Numbered from the stretch's first letter, positions 24,558 through 33,408 are shown. The stretch: DNA of 64,000 bases from Erythrobacter sp. (GCA_019739335.1 CP073261.1:1778501-1842500); one strand, 5' to 3'. Numbers and translations: made by a program. The notes: generated by a model not told the origin, from the sequence alone.

Positions 24558-26945
24558 ATGGCGGACCTTTCCCTCGACCAGGCGGCCATGGTCACCGCCG
24601 GTGCCGCCATGTGGGCGAGCCACGCCGTGCCCCTCGCGGACATTCCCGCCTTCACCATGAGCGATGGCCCGATGGGCATTGCCAGCGGCAAGGTGGACGA
24701 GCGCGACATTGCCCGGCTCAGCCCCTGCGCTACATCGCTGGGGGCAAGCTGGAACGTCGATCTCGCCCGCCGTGTCGGCGCATTGGTGGGGCAGGAGGCG
24801 GCCCTGCGCGGGGTGGATGCGGTGCTGGCGCCCAATCTCAACCTCGCGCGCAGTCCGTTGGCGGGAAGGGCGTTCGAGTATTTCTCGGAAGACCCGCTGC
24901 TGGCGGGCGTGCTGGGCGCGGCATGGATCACCGGCCTGCAGGCCAGCGGCACTGCCGCGATCACCAAGCACATGGTCTGCAACGACAGCGAGACCGCTCG
25001 CGACCACGTGGACGTGCAGGTCGATGAACGCACCTTGCGCGAAGTCTATCTGCTGCCGTTCGAATTCGCGGTTGAGGCGGGCAGTGCCGGGTTGATGGCG
25101 GCCTATAACCGGGTGAACGGCGACTGGTGCTCGCAGCAGCACCATGTGCTGACCACCATCGTAAAGTCCGAATGGGGCTTCACTGGCGCGATCATGTCCG
25201 ACTGGTTCGGCACCCACGCTACGGCGCCGACTTTGGCAGCGGGGCTCGACCTCGAAATGCCGGGACCGGCGCGGTTCCTTGGCGGGAAGGCTGCTGGGGC
25301 AGTTGAGGCGGGCGAACTGTCCGCCGAACGGGTGCGGGATGCGGCGGCGCGGGTTGCACGGCTGGCGCGTGCGGCGACAGGGGCGAAGGCTTCGCCTGCT
25401 CCTGATGCCGAAGTTGAGGCGCTATTGGTGGAAGCGGCGGCGGCGGGCATGGTGCTGCTGAAGAACGAGGGCGCATTGCTGCCGCTCGATCCGGCACGGA
25501 TCGGCAAGCTGGCGGTGATCGGCCCCAATGCTGCTGCGCCGTGCTTCCAGGGCGGGACTTTCGCCAAGATCTCCGTGCGGCCCGACCTGCCGACCCCAAT
25601 CGACGCGATCCGGGCGCGCTTTGGCGGGCACTGCGAAGTCTTGTTCGCCCCCGGTGTCGATCCCGCACCGCGCCTGCCGTTTATGGACGTCGCCCCGGCG
25701 CATGCCATCGGCGATGGCTGCACGCGCGGGATGAGCGTGGACTATTTCGCCACGGCGGATTGCACCGGTGAACCGCTGACCCGCGAAACGCGCGACACCA
25801 ATTCGCTCGTCTGGTTCACCGGAATGCACGATCAGGCCGACTTTGCCTCGGGTGGCGGGATCCGGGCGTCGGGCATTTTCACCGCGCGGAAGGCGGGGTT
25901 GCACCATTTCCACCTCGGCGCGACCGGTGTCGCGCGGATGGCGGTGGACGGGCGCGAAATCGTCGCCACCACAGAATGCCCGCCGGGAGACACGATGGGC
26001 GTTCTCAAGGCCGGGGACAGCCTCAGCGCCGGGCTGGAGCTGGCAGCAGGCCAGCAGGTGCTGGTCGAAGTGACCTTCGCCTTCCCGCCCGCGCGCGTCC
26101 ACGGGCTGTGGTACGGCATCCGCGAACCGGGCAGCCCCGCCGAACTGCTCGCGCAGGCCGAGCGAGTGGCGTCAGAGGCCGATGTGGTGGTGCTGGTCGT
26201 GGGCGAAACGTCGGACAGCTCGGTCGAAAGCAAGGACCGGCCCGATACGCTGCTCCCCGCCGGTCAGCTTGAACTGATCGCGCGGATCACTGCCGCCAAT
26301 CCGCGCACCGCGATCGTCACCAATGTCGGCCATGCCTACGATTGCGCATGGGAAAACAGTGCCGCCGCGCACCTCGCCTGCTGGTACCCGGGGGAGGGTT
26401 TTGCCCTTGCGCTGGCCGATGTGCTGGCGGGAGAGCGCGAGCCTTCGGGGCGGCTGCCGGTGACGATTGCGCGCGACGAAGCCGACTATCCGGCGCTGGC
26501 GCTCGCGCCCGATGCCGATGGCAAGCTGCCTTACATCGAGGGCACAAGGCTGGGTTATCGTGGGATTATCGCGGCGGGCAAGACCGCGCGCCATCCTCTC
26601 GGTTCGGGGCTGGGCTATGCGCGGTTCGAGTGGTCCGATGCACAGGCTGAAGGCGATGGGGTGGCGGTCACGATAACGAACGTTTCCGACCGCGCAGGCA
26701 CCGAGACGGTGCAGGTCTATCGCGACTTGCCCGAAACCACGCTGGTCGGCTTCGCAACAGCAACGCTTGCCCCCGGTGAGAGTGCGCGGGTAAGAATAGC
26801 CCTGCCGCGCCGCCGGTTCATGGTATGGAACGATGGCTGGGAACCGATCGCCGCAAGCATTCCGGTCCGCATCGCCCGGCATGGCGAAGATGCAGGCACC
26901 CCGCTTCACCTCGATGTAAACCAATTGCAGGAGTCCGGACTGTGA
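24558..26945 (+). CDS. GH3 beta-glycosidase with PA14 domain
   Basis: 795 residues: GH3 N-terminal barrel (about 1-270; nucleophile D215 in IMSDWFGTH, substrate loop KHMVCNDSE), GH3 C-terminal sandwich interrupted by a PA14-like carbohydrate-binding insert (about 370-530) and a fibronectin III-like end. No signal peptide is visible, so it is probably cytoplasmic. PA14-containing GH3 enzymes often hydrolyse beta-glucosides of phenolics. It starts one base after the deglycosidase beta gene and its stop overlaps the next gene (GTGA). It may remove O-linked sugars from mixed glycosides. Confidence 0.9.
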   Translation: MADLSLDQAAMVTAGAAMWASHAVPLADIPAFTMSDGPMGIASGKVDERDIARLSPCATSLGASWNVDLARRVGALVGQEAALRGVDAVLAPNLNLARSPLAGRAFEYFSEDPLLAGVLGAAWITGLQASGTAAITKHMVCNDSETARDHVDVQVDERTLREVYLLPFEFAVEAGSAGLMAAYNRVNGDWCSQQHHVLTTIVKSEWGFTGAIMSDWFGTHATAPTLAAGLDLEMPGPARFLGGKAAGAVEAGELSAERVRDAAARVARLARAATGAKASPAPDAEVEALLVEAAAAGMVLLKNEGALLPLDPARIGKLAVIGPNAAAPCFQGGTFAKISVRPDLPTPIDAIRARFGGHCEVLFAPGVDPAPRLPFMDVAPAHAIGDGCTRGMSVDYFATADCTGEPLTRETRDTNSLVWFTGMHDQADFASGGGIRASGIFTARKAGLHHFHLGATGVARMAVDGREIVATTECPPGDTMGVLKAGDSLSAGLELAAGQQVLVEVTFAFPPARVHGLWYGIREPGSPAELLAQAERVASEADVVVLVVGETSDSSVESKDRPDTLLPAGQLELIARITAANPRTAIVTNVGHAYDCAWENSAAAHLACWYPGEGFALALADVLAGEREPSGRLPVTIARDEADYPALALAPDADGKLPYIEGTRLGYRGIIAAGKTARHPLGSGLGYARFEWSDAQAEGDGVAVTITNVSDRAGTETVQVYRDLPETTLVGFATATLAPGESARVRIALPRRRFMVWNDGWEPIAASIPVRIARHGEDAGTPLHLDVNQLQESGL

Positions 26946-27532
26946 CCGCAACCGGCTGGAACCGCCGCGAATTCGTCCGCGCTGCGGCGCTGCTGGGGCT
27001 GGCGCTCGCCACGCCCGGCTGCGTCACCGCAGCCGCGCTCGATCCGGCGCAGGCCCCAAGCGAGGACGACCTGGCCTTCATCACCCGCATTTCCGACATG
27101 GTGATTCCCGCCACCGACACTCCCGGCGCGGCAGAGGCTGACGTTGGCGCTTTCGTCCTGCTGGCGCTGGCGCATGGGCTGGACGGCGCGCGCGCACCGC
27201 TTGCTCCCAATGCGGTATCGACCACCATACGCACCCACCTGCTCACCGATGGCAGCCTCGATCACCTGCGCTGGCTCCGCGCAATTCTGGGTGAAGACGC
27301 GACCGAAGAAAGCCTCGCCGCCCTCGATGCCGCCGCCTTTTCCGGCGATGCCGAGGCGCAACCGTGGAAGCTCCTCAAGGGCCTGATCCTCACCGGCTAT
27401 TACACCTCGCGGATCGGCGGATCGCAGGAACTGGCCTACGCCCCGATCCCCGGCCGCTTCGATCCCATGGTCCCGGTCGGCCCCGAAACGCGCGCCTATT
27501 CGAATGAGTGGACCGGGGTGGAGTTCGGCTGA
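26942..27532 (+). CDS. GMC oxidoreductase small subunit (gluconate 2-dehydrogenase subunit 3 family), Tat-exported
   Basis: 196 residues. The N-terminus NRREFVRAAALLGLALATPGC is a Tat-type signal ending in a lipobox-like ATPGC. The body (DDLAFITRISDMVIPATDTPGAAEADV...KLLKGLILTGYYTSRIGGSQEL) matches the subunit 3 family. Such subunits carry a signal-less GMC flavoprotein across the membrane and help its electron transfer. Here the GMC gene follows with overlap (TGATG). GTG start overlaps the GH3 stop. Confidence 0.85.
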   Translation: MTATGWNRREFVRAAALLGLALATPGCVTAAALDPAQAPSEDDLAFITRISDMVIPATDTPGAAEADVGAFVLLALAHGLDGARAPLAPNAVSTTIRTHLLTDGSLDHLRWLRAILGEDATEESLAALDAAAFSGDAEAQPWKLLKGLILTGYYTSRIGGSQELAYAPIPGRFDPMVPVGPETRAYSNEWTGVEFG

Positions 27533-29220
27533 TGGAAGAGACCTACGATTTCGACGCCATCGTGGTCGGCTCCGGCATCACCGGCGGCTGGTCGGCCAAG
27601 CAATTGACCGAGGCGGGGCTGAAGGTCCTGCTGCTCGAACGCGGGCCGGATATTCCCCACGGCAGCGGCTACACCACCGAAAGCAAGGCCCCGTGGGACA
27701 TGCCTTTTCGCGGCAAGGGCGATGCCGAATTGTACGCCGAACAATATCCGGTGCAGCGGCTCAACCGCCACTTCACCGAATTCACCCAGAACCATTTCGT
27801 CAACGATGCGCAAAATCCGTATCAGGTGGGCGAAGGCGCGTTCAACTGGTTCCGCAGCTACAATCTCGGCGGGCGCTCGCTTACCTGGGGGCGGCAGACC
27901 TATCGCTGGTCCGATTGGGATTTCGATGCCAACCGCCGCGATGGCCACGGCACCGACTGGCCGATCCGCTACGCCGATCTCGCGCCGTGGTACGATCTGG
28001 TAGAGGATTTCATCGGCGTATCGGGGTCCGCCGAGGGCCTGCCGCAATTGCCCGATGGCCGGTTCCAGCCACCGATGGCGCTGAACGCGGTCGAGGCCGA
28101 CCTGCGCGAACGGATCTCGGCGCGCTGGCCCGAACGGCGGCTGATGGTGGGCCGCACCGCCAATCTCACCCAGGCCAAGCCGGGCCGCGCGCCGTGCCAG
28201 TATCGCGCGACCTGCCAGCGCGGCTGCTCGTTCGGCGCCTATTTCTCCACCCAGTCGAGCACGCTCCCCGCCGCGCGCGCGACGGGGAACCTGACGCTGG
28301 TGACCGATGCGGTGGTCGAAGCGATCGACCACGATCCCGCCACCAACCGCGTCACCGGCGTGCGCTGGATCGACCGCAGCGACAACAGCCGCAAGCAGGC
28401 GAGCGCGCGGATGGTGTTCCTCAATGCGGGCAGCTTCAATACGGTCCACCTGCTGCTCAATTCGGCGAGCGAGGCCAACCCGAACGGGCTGGCGAACCGT
28501 TCGGGCGTGCTCGGGCAGTATATCATGGATCATCCCAGCACGCTGTCTGCCGCCGCATTGATGCCGGGATTCGCCAACGTGACGACCTTCGGCAACCGCC
28601 CCACCGGGGTGGTGATCGCCCGCTACCGCAATCTCGATACGATGGACGGCGAAGGGCACACGCGCGGCTATTCGTTCCAGGGCGGGGCGCTGCAATCGGC
28701 CTGGGTGCGCGGCAAGCGCGAAGCGGGGATCGGCGCGGAGTACAAACAGTCGCTGCGCGGACCCGGCCCGTGGCGGGTGGTGCTGGTGGCCTTCGCCGAC
28801 TGCGTGCCGCGCGCGAGCAACCGGCTGACGCTCGACCGCGCCAACCTCGACACCAACGGGCTGCCGCAACTGAAGATCGATTTCGCTTTCGGGGCCGAGG
28901 AGCACGCCGCGCTGGCGCAGGCGAAGGCCGATGCGGCGGACATGCTCACCCATGCGGGCGGGCAGGTGCTGATGGGCTTCGACCGCCCGGGCGCGGGCGG
29001 CAGCGCGATCCACGAGATGGGTGGCGCGCGGATGGGTCACGATCCCGCCACCAGCGTGCTCAACCGCTGGAGCCAGGCGCACGACGTGCCCAACCTGTTC
29101 GTCACCGACGGCGCGCAAATGGCGAGCAGCGCCTGCCAGAACCCCTCGCTCACCTACATGGCGCTCACCGCCCGCGCGGCGTCGCACGCGGTGGAGCTGT
29201 TGCAGGAAGGCGCTTTATGA
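27532..29220 (+). CDS. GMC-family FAD oxidoreductase, probable sugar 3-dehydrogenase/oxidase
   Basis: 562-residue flavoprotein. The FAD motif GSGITGG is at residues 13-19, and the C-terminal catalytic pair is H494 (SAIHEMGGARMG) and N537 (CQNPSLTY). GRSLTWGRQTYRWSDWDFD is typical of the pyranose-oxidase/gluconate dehydrogenase branch. It has no signal and would be exported with the preceding small subunit. In C-glycoside catabolism a FAD enzyme of this superfamily (CarA-type) oxidises the glucose C3 hydroxyl before C-C cleavage, so I infer that role. Alternative: an alcohol or aldose dehydrogenase. Confidence 0.85.
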   Translation: MEETYDFDAIVVGSGITGGWSAKQLTEAGLKVLLLERGPDIPHGSGYTTESKAPWDMPFRGKGDAELYAEQYPVQRLNRHFTEFTQNHFVNDAQNPYQVGEGAFNWFRSYNLGGRSLTWGRQTYRWSDWDFDANRRDGHGTDWPIRYADLAPWYDLVEDFIGVSGSAEGLPQLPDGRFQPPMALNAVEADLRERISARWPERRLMVGRTANLTQAKPGRAPCQYRATCQRGCSFGAYFSTQSSTLPAARATGNLTLVTDAVVEAIDHDPATNRVTGVRWIDRSDNSRKQASARMVFLNAGSFNTVHLLLNSASEANPNGLANRSGVLGQYIMDHPSTLSAAALMPGFANVTTFGNRPTGVVIARYRNLDTMDGEGHTRGYSFQGGALQSAWVRGKREAGIGAEYKQSLRGPGPWRVVLVAFADCVPRASNRLTLDRANLDTNGLPQLKIDFAFGAEEHAALAQAKADAADMLTHAGGQVLMGFDRPGAGGSAIHEMGGARMGHDPATSVLNRWSQAHDVPNLFVTDGAQMASSACQNPSLTYMALTARAASHAVELLQEGAL

Positions 29221-30227
29221 CTGCTCCGTACGTACTGAATGTCTGGTACATGGCCGCCTGGGCCGAGGAAGTGCCCGAAGGCGCAATGCTGGCGCGCACC
29301 TTGCTGGACAAGCCGTGGGTGATCCACCGGCTGGCGGACGGCAGCTTCGCCATGCTGGAGGACCGCTGCCCGCACCGCTTCGTGCCGCTGAGCATGGGCG
29401 AGAAGCGCGGCGACGTGCTCCACTGCCGCTATCACGGGCTGGGTTTCGGTCCGGACGGAACCTGTGTGTTCAGCCCGTTCCCCGGCGATCCGCCTGCACA
29501 TGTCCGCGCCGCCAGCCTGCCGGTGGTCGAAAAATATCGCGGCCTTTGGTTCTGGCCGGGTGATCCGGCGCTGGCCGATCCGGCGACGATCCCGGATTTC
29601 GCCTTCCTTGACCGCGACCAGCCGATGACGCGCGGAGTGCTGCAGATGGCGGCCAATTACGAGCTGGTCTCCGACAACCTGCTCGATCTCAGCCACGCCG
29701 AATTCCTCCATGTCGAGACCTTCGGGGTGAATGGTTCGCTGTTCGACTGCGGCAAGCAGACGGTGGAAGTGGCGGATGACGGCGCGGTGTGGAATCGCTG
29801 GGACATCACCGATGCCACGCCGCCCGACTGGGCTAGGCCCATGCTGCCCGAAGGCGCGCGGATCGACCAGAAGCTACACATCCGCTGGCATCCGCCCGCC
29901 AGCCTGGCGCTGACGATTGCGATCTCGCAGGCGGGCACCGGTCATGCCGAGGCGCTGCTGCCGGAAATGGTCAACCCGCACATCATCACGCCCGAAACGC
30001 AAGGCACTTCGCACTATTTCTACGATCATGAACCCACCGAAGAAGCCCGCGCGCTGGCGATGCGGGTGTTCACCGAGGAAGACGAGCCGATGATCGAGGC
30101 GGCGCAGCGGGCGCTGGGCGAACAGGACTTCTGGGAGGCAAGGCCTGCGATCCTCGCCACCGATGCTGCAGCGATCCGCGCGCGTAGGGCGCTGATGCAG
30201 CTGCGGCGCCGAGAAGCGGCGGAGTAG
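29217..30227 (+). CDS. Rieske [2Fe-2S] oxygenase, vanillate O-demethylase-like
   Basis: 336 residues. Rieske ligands are C51 and H53 (DRCPHR) and C70 and H73 (HCRYHG). The mononuclear iron site includes H160 and H165 in DLSHAEFLHVETFG. The layout matches the VanA/aromatic O-demethylase group, which oxidises methoxy or ring positions of aromatics with oxygen. No ferredoxin or reductase gene is adjacent, so electrons must come from elsewhere. It starts inside the GMC stop (ATGA) and ends the operon. Inferred substrate: a methoxylated aglycone. Confidence 0.88.
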   Translation: MTAPYVLNVWYMAAWAEEVPEGAMLARTLLDKPWVIHRLADGSFAMLEDRCPHRFVPLSMGEKRGDVLHCRYHGLGFGPDGTCVFSPFPGDPPAHVRAASLPVVEKYRGLWFWPGDPALADPATIPDFAFLDRDQPMTRGVLQMAANYELVSDNLLDLSHAEFLHVETFGVNGSLFDCGKQTVEVADDGAVWNRWDITDATPPDWARPMLPEGARIDQKLHIRWHPPASLALTIAISQAGTGHAEALLPEMVNPHIITPETQGTSHYFYDHEPTEEARALAMRVFTEEDEPMIEAAQRALGEQDFWEARPAILATDAAAIRARRALMQLRRREAAE

Positions 30228-30249
30228 GCAAGCGAATTCAGAAGAAACT

Positions 30250-30322
30250 CCGCTCATCCTGAGCCCGTCGAAGGATAGCCGCGACCGTTGCGGCTATGCT
30301 TCGACAAGCTCAGCATGAGCGG
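30250..30322. repeat. REP-like palindrome, family C, copy 1
   Basis: Arms CCGCTCATCCTGAGCCCGTC... and ...TTCGACAAGCTCAGCATGAG pair over about 33 bases with a short loop at about 30283-30289. It lies between the Rieske gene and the convergent DUF1080 gene, where it may act as a bidirectional transcript end. A second copy is at 42721. Confidence 0.85.
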
Positions 30323-30343
30323 GTGTTGTTGTGAATCAGGAAA

Positions 30344-31192
30344 TCAATCCGAACCCTCCGACCTAATCCTCGCAATCGCCTCCGCCGACAGATCGCGGAT
30401 CATCACGTTGCGGAACTCGATTTCCGCCCATTCGAATTCCAGCCCGATCCGCCCGCGCACAAGCGGGGCCTCGGCCTGTGGGTCGCGCAGGCGGAACAGG
30501 GTATTGATGATCCGCCCGTTGAGCAGATGCGCGGACTGGTCGTCGAAGGCGACCAGATCGATCGTGTTCCAGCCCTCCGCTTCGTAATCCATATGCCGGC
30601 TGAAATTCTGCCGCGCATAGCCGCCCGCGCTGATCGGCTCGACATACTCCTCGGGAAACGCCGGAATCCAGTTGGGCCACAGCGGCCAGCCGCCCAGTTC
30701 GGGGCCGTGCAGGCCGAGCGTGTCGATCAGGATCGCGTCGCCGCAATTGCCTTCCATCATCTGCAGTTCAACGCAGGGCGGAAAGTGCCGCCCTTGGACA
30801 TGCGGGGTCATGTGGTAGAGCAGCCCGCTGTTGCGCGCCGACCATCGGCGCGGAGCATAGCGGTTGGCACCCCAGCGGTAATCGAAGCGCAGGTGAAAGT
30901 TGCCGTATTCCTCGGTGGTGGCGAGATAGCCCGGTTGCGCCGCCGCGCCGGCGTGCGAAGGGCCGAGGAAATGCAGGTTACCGTCGGTGATCGACGCAAG
31001 GCCCTGCACATCGTCGAAGCCCACGCCGTGCTGGTAGAACTGCCAGCCGTCGAACGAATGCCCGTCAAACAGCAGCCGCCACGGCGAACTCTGCGCCTGT
31101 GCGGCGAGGCCGAGCCATTCCGGCAGCGCGAACGAGGCCGCACCGGCGCCCAGTGCAGCCAGCGCATGACGGCGGGAAAGACTATTCTGCAT
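30344..31192 (-). CDS. DUF1080 protein, 3-keto-glycoside hydrolase family, exported
   Basis: 282 residues. The Tat-like signal (SLSRRHALAALGAGAASFALP) ends near AAQAQ. The DUF1080 concanavalin-like body begins WRLLFDGHSFDGWQFY. Segments YGNFHLRFDYRWG, ARNSGLLYHM and CVELQMMEGNCGD are typical of the family, whose known members cleave 3-keto-disaccharides or 3-keto-glycosides. The start at 31192 gives the signal and overlaps the end of the esterase gene by 11 bases. This adds a second 3-keto-sugar function to the locus and supports the C3-oxidation model. Confidence 0.83.
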   Translation of the reverse strand: MQNSLSRRHALAALGAGAASFALPEWLGLAAQAQSSPWRLLFDGHSFDGWQFYQHGVGFDDVQGLASITDGNLHFLGPSHAGAAAQPGYLATTEEYGNFHLRFDYRWGANRYAPRRWSARNSGLLYHMTPHVQGRHFPPCVELQMMEGNCGDAILIDTLGLHGPELGGWPLWPNWIPAFPEEYVEPISAGGYARQNFSRHMDYEAEGWNTIDLVAFDDQSAHLLNGRIINTLFRLRDPQAEAPLVRGRIGLEFEWAEIEFRNVMIRDLSAEAIARIRSEGSD

Positions 31193-32081
31193 TGCGTGCC
31201 TCCAGCATTCCCACATCCCCCATCCAGCGCAGCATTTGCGCGGGCCAGCCCTCGCTCGGCTCACCCGCGCGGCCGAGGCCAAAGCCGTGCCCGCCAGCGG
31301 AAAGCAGGTGAAATTCGATCGAACCGCCCGCCGCGCGATAGTCGCGCAGCAGCGGCATGTCCGGGTGCATGTCGAGCAGGAAGTCGTCCGCCGCGATGGT
31401 CACGAAGAGCGGCGGGGCGTCCGCCGGAACCGCCATCGGGGCCATGCTGGGATAGATCGGCGCAGCGAAATCGGGCGCGTCATCGCCGCCATGCTCGACC
31501 ACGCTGCGGGTGAGGAAGCCCCCGGCGGAAAAGCCCATGAAGCCGACGCGCTGCGGATCGATGCCGTATTCGGCGGCGTGATCGCGCACATGGCGCAGCG
31601 CGGCGAGGCCGTCGGCCAGCGCCTGCGGAGGCGTATCCTCTGGCGGGCGGAAGCTGGCGGTACCGCCGTTGCGGATGGAGTCGTTCTCGATACGGAACTG
31701 CTCGTTATCCGCAGGCGTGGGCAGCACGCGATACTTCAGCACGAAGGCCGCGATGCCGTTGTTGGCAAGATAGCGTGCCACCTGCCAACCTTCGTGATCG
31801 ATAGCGAGACCGAGGAAAGCGCCCCCGGGCGCGACGATCATGGCCGCGCCGGTGGATGGCCCGGCGGGGAGCACCGGCGTCAGTGTCGGGACGGTGACGT
31901 TGCGAACGCCGATCACCCCGTTCTGCACCATCCACTGCTCGGTGTCCGCAGTACCTTCGGGAACGGTATCGAGGCGGATCGCGCCGGTCTGGCGGGGCGC
32001 TTCGATTTCGCGGTAGTCGAAGCTCTCCTGCGCGGCGGCAGGAGCGGCAACGAGCAGGGCGAGAGCGACGAGGTATCGCAT
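31182..32081 (-). CDS. Secreted alpha/beta hydrolase, acetyl-esterase/BD-FAE-like
   Basis: 299 residues with a Sec signal (cleavage after AAPAAA). The oxyanion loop is APGGAF (84-89), nucleophile S185 in GFSAGG, the Asp is probably in AADDFLLD and the His is in AGGHGFGLG. The layout is that of carbohydrate or phenolic esterases (acetylxylan or feruloyl esterase-like). It could remove acyl decorations from plant glycosides in the periplasm. Second in the MFS-esterase-DUF1080 operon, one base after the MFS stop. Confidence 0.82.
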   Translation of the reverse strand: MRYLVALALLVAAPAAAQESFDYREIEAPRQTGAIRLDTVPEGTADTEQWMVQNGVIGVRNVTVPTLTPVLPAGPSTGAAMIVAPGGAFLGLAIDHEGWQVARYLANNGIAAFVLKYRVLPTPADNEQFRIENDSIRNGGTASFRPPEDTPPQALADGLAALRHVRDHAAEYGIDPQRVGFMGFSAGGFLTRSVVEHGGDDAPDFAAPIYPSMAPMAVPADAPPLFVTIAADDFLLDMHPDMPLLRDYRAAGGSIEFHLLSAGGHGFGLGRAGEPSEGWPAQMLRWMGDVGMLEARNAE

Positions 32082-32082
32082 G

Positions 32083-33318
32083 TCAGGCCCCTGACGGTGC
32101 CGCCACCGGCGCAGGTTCGGCGCGGCGCATCACCAGCACCACCAGCAGACCACCGACAATGCTCACGATCCCCGCTGCCAGGAAGGCCGCCTGCATCGTC
32201 CCCAGCCCGCTGCGTACCACGCTGAGGATCAGCGGGCTGGCGAACTGGCCGAAGAAGAAAGTGGCGGTCCACAGGCCCATGCCGCGCCCGCGATAGGCCT
32301 GCGGCAGGCTCTTCTGCGCCCAGGCGATCAGCGTCGGCACGGCCATGCCCGCGCCGGTCTGCTGCAGCACCATGCCCGCGATCATGCCCTGCCAGTTGGA
32401 GGCCAGCCCCATCAGCGCGAGGCCCGCGCCGAGCAGCGCCAGCATCGTCGCCATTTGCCAACGGGCGGTAACGCCGCGCTTGCCCTGCCACCAGAACAGC
32501 ACCGCGCCGACGAGGATGAACAGGCTGGGGAGGGCGGTGATCTGGCCGATGCTCTTGGGATCGGCCACGCCCAGTTCCTGCCAGACGATCGAGCCGTTGA
32601 CGATGAACACGTAGTAAATCAGCGAGGCGAACAGTGTCAGCCCGCCGACGCCCAGCATGGTGCCCCAGGGGAACCCGCCCGACGTCAGATCGGCTTCGTC
32701 CATACCCAGATTGCGGCGCACCGTGGCATCGCTTTCGGGTTCGAACATGTATTTGAACATCGCCAGCGTGATCGGAATGGCAATGAGATAGAGCAGGAAC
32801 ACGCCGTTCCACCGCCATTCGGTGAGCGATCCGGCGAAGAAGATCATCACCGAGGAGAGCGCCGGGCCGACCAGCCCCTGCAGCGTCAGCCAGCGGCGGC
32901 GGCCGCCTTCGTCCCAGTAGTCGGCGATGAGGGTGTTGACCGTGGTCAGGATCGCCGCCTCGCTCACACCGAGCAGCAGGCGCGAAGCGTAGATCAGTTC
33001 CAGGTCCTCGACGAAGAACGGAATGACGCCGATAAAGCCGTAGCTGAAGGTAGACGCGATCAGCAGGCGGCGGCGACCGAACTTGTCCACCATGAAGCCA
33101 GCAAACAGCGCAATGATCGCAATGCTCAGCCCCGGTGCGGTGACCATCGACGGCACCAAGGTGGCGGCGTTGGGATTGGTCGGCGCGAAGTGGCCGATCA
33201 TCGCGCCCACGGCGGGGAACATCGATACGATGGCGAGGATCGGCAGGAAGCCGGTGAGGATAACCGTCAACCCCTGCGGAATTCCTGCCTTTTGCGGCGT
33301 CTTGCCTTGAACCATCAT
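32083..33318 (-). CDS. MFS transporter, probable sugar/acid or glycoside importer
   Basis: 411 residues with 12 predicted helices. The MFS loop motif GFMVDKFGRRRLLI lies between helices 2 and 3, and a longer cytoplasmic loop (EPESDATVRRNLGMDEADL) is central. The C-terminal half resembles members that import organic anions or sugars. First gene of an operon with the esterase and DUF1080 genes, preceded by operator site 4 (33389). It would carry the glycoside or product across the inner membrane. Substrate not provable from sequence. Confidence 0.85.
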   Translation of the reverse strand: MMVQGKTPQKAGIPQGLTVILTGFLPILAIVSMFPAVGAMIGHFAPTNPNAATLVPSMVTAPGLSIAIIALFAGFMVDKFGRRRLLIASTFSYGFIGVIPFFVEDLELIYASRLLLGVSEAAILTTVNTLIADYWDEGGRRRWLTLQGLVGPALSSVMIFFAGSLTEWRWNGVFLLYLIAIPITLAMFKYMFEPESDATVRRNLGMDEADLTSGGFPWGTMLGVGGLTLFASLIYYVFIVNGSIVWQELGVADPKSIGQITALPSLFILVGAVLFWWQGKRGVTARWQMATMLALLGAGLALMGLASNWQGMIAGMVLQQTGAGMAVPTLIAWAQKSLPQAYRGRGMGLWTATFFFGQFASPLILSVVRSGLGTMQAAFLAAGIVSIVGGLLVVLVMRRAEPAPVAAPSGA

Positions 33319-33388
33319 CTTCTCCCGTAGGCCGTTGCGACCCTGCGTTGTGTTCTTGTTGGGTTGTCGTTATCGCGATTCGACACAA

Positions 33389-33408
33389 AATAGAAGCATG
33401 ATTTTAAT
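33389..33408. promoter_or_regulatory. Inverted-repeat operator, site 4
   Basis: AATAGAA-GCATGA-TTTTAAT, same geometry as sites 1-3 with one extra change in the right arm. It lies 71 bases before the MFS start and 18 bases before the start of the plus-strand DHA2 transporter gene. Confidence 0.58.

Noticed and set aside
27504..29216. Open frame running into the Rieske gene from far upstream
   Set aside because: It is the wrong frame of the GMC oxidoreductase; the ATG at 29217 with the coupled stop is the proper Rieske start.
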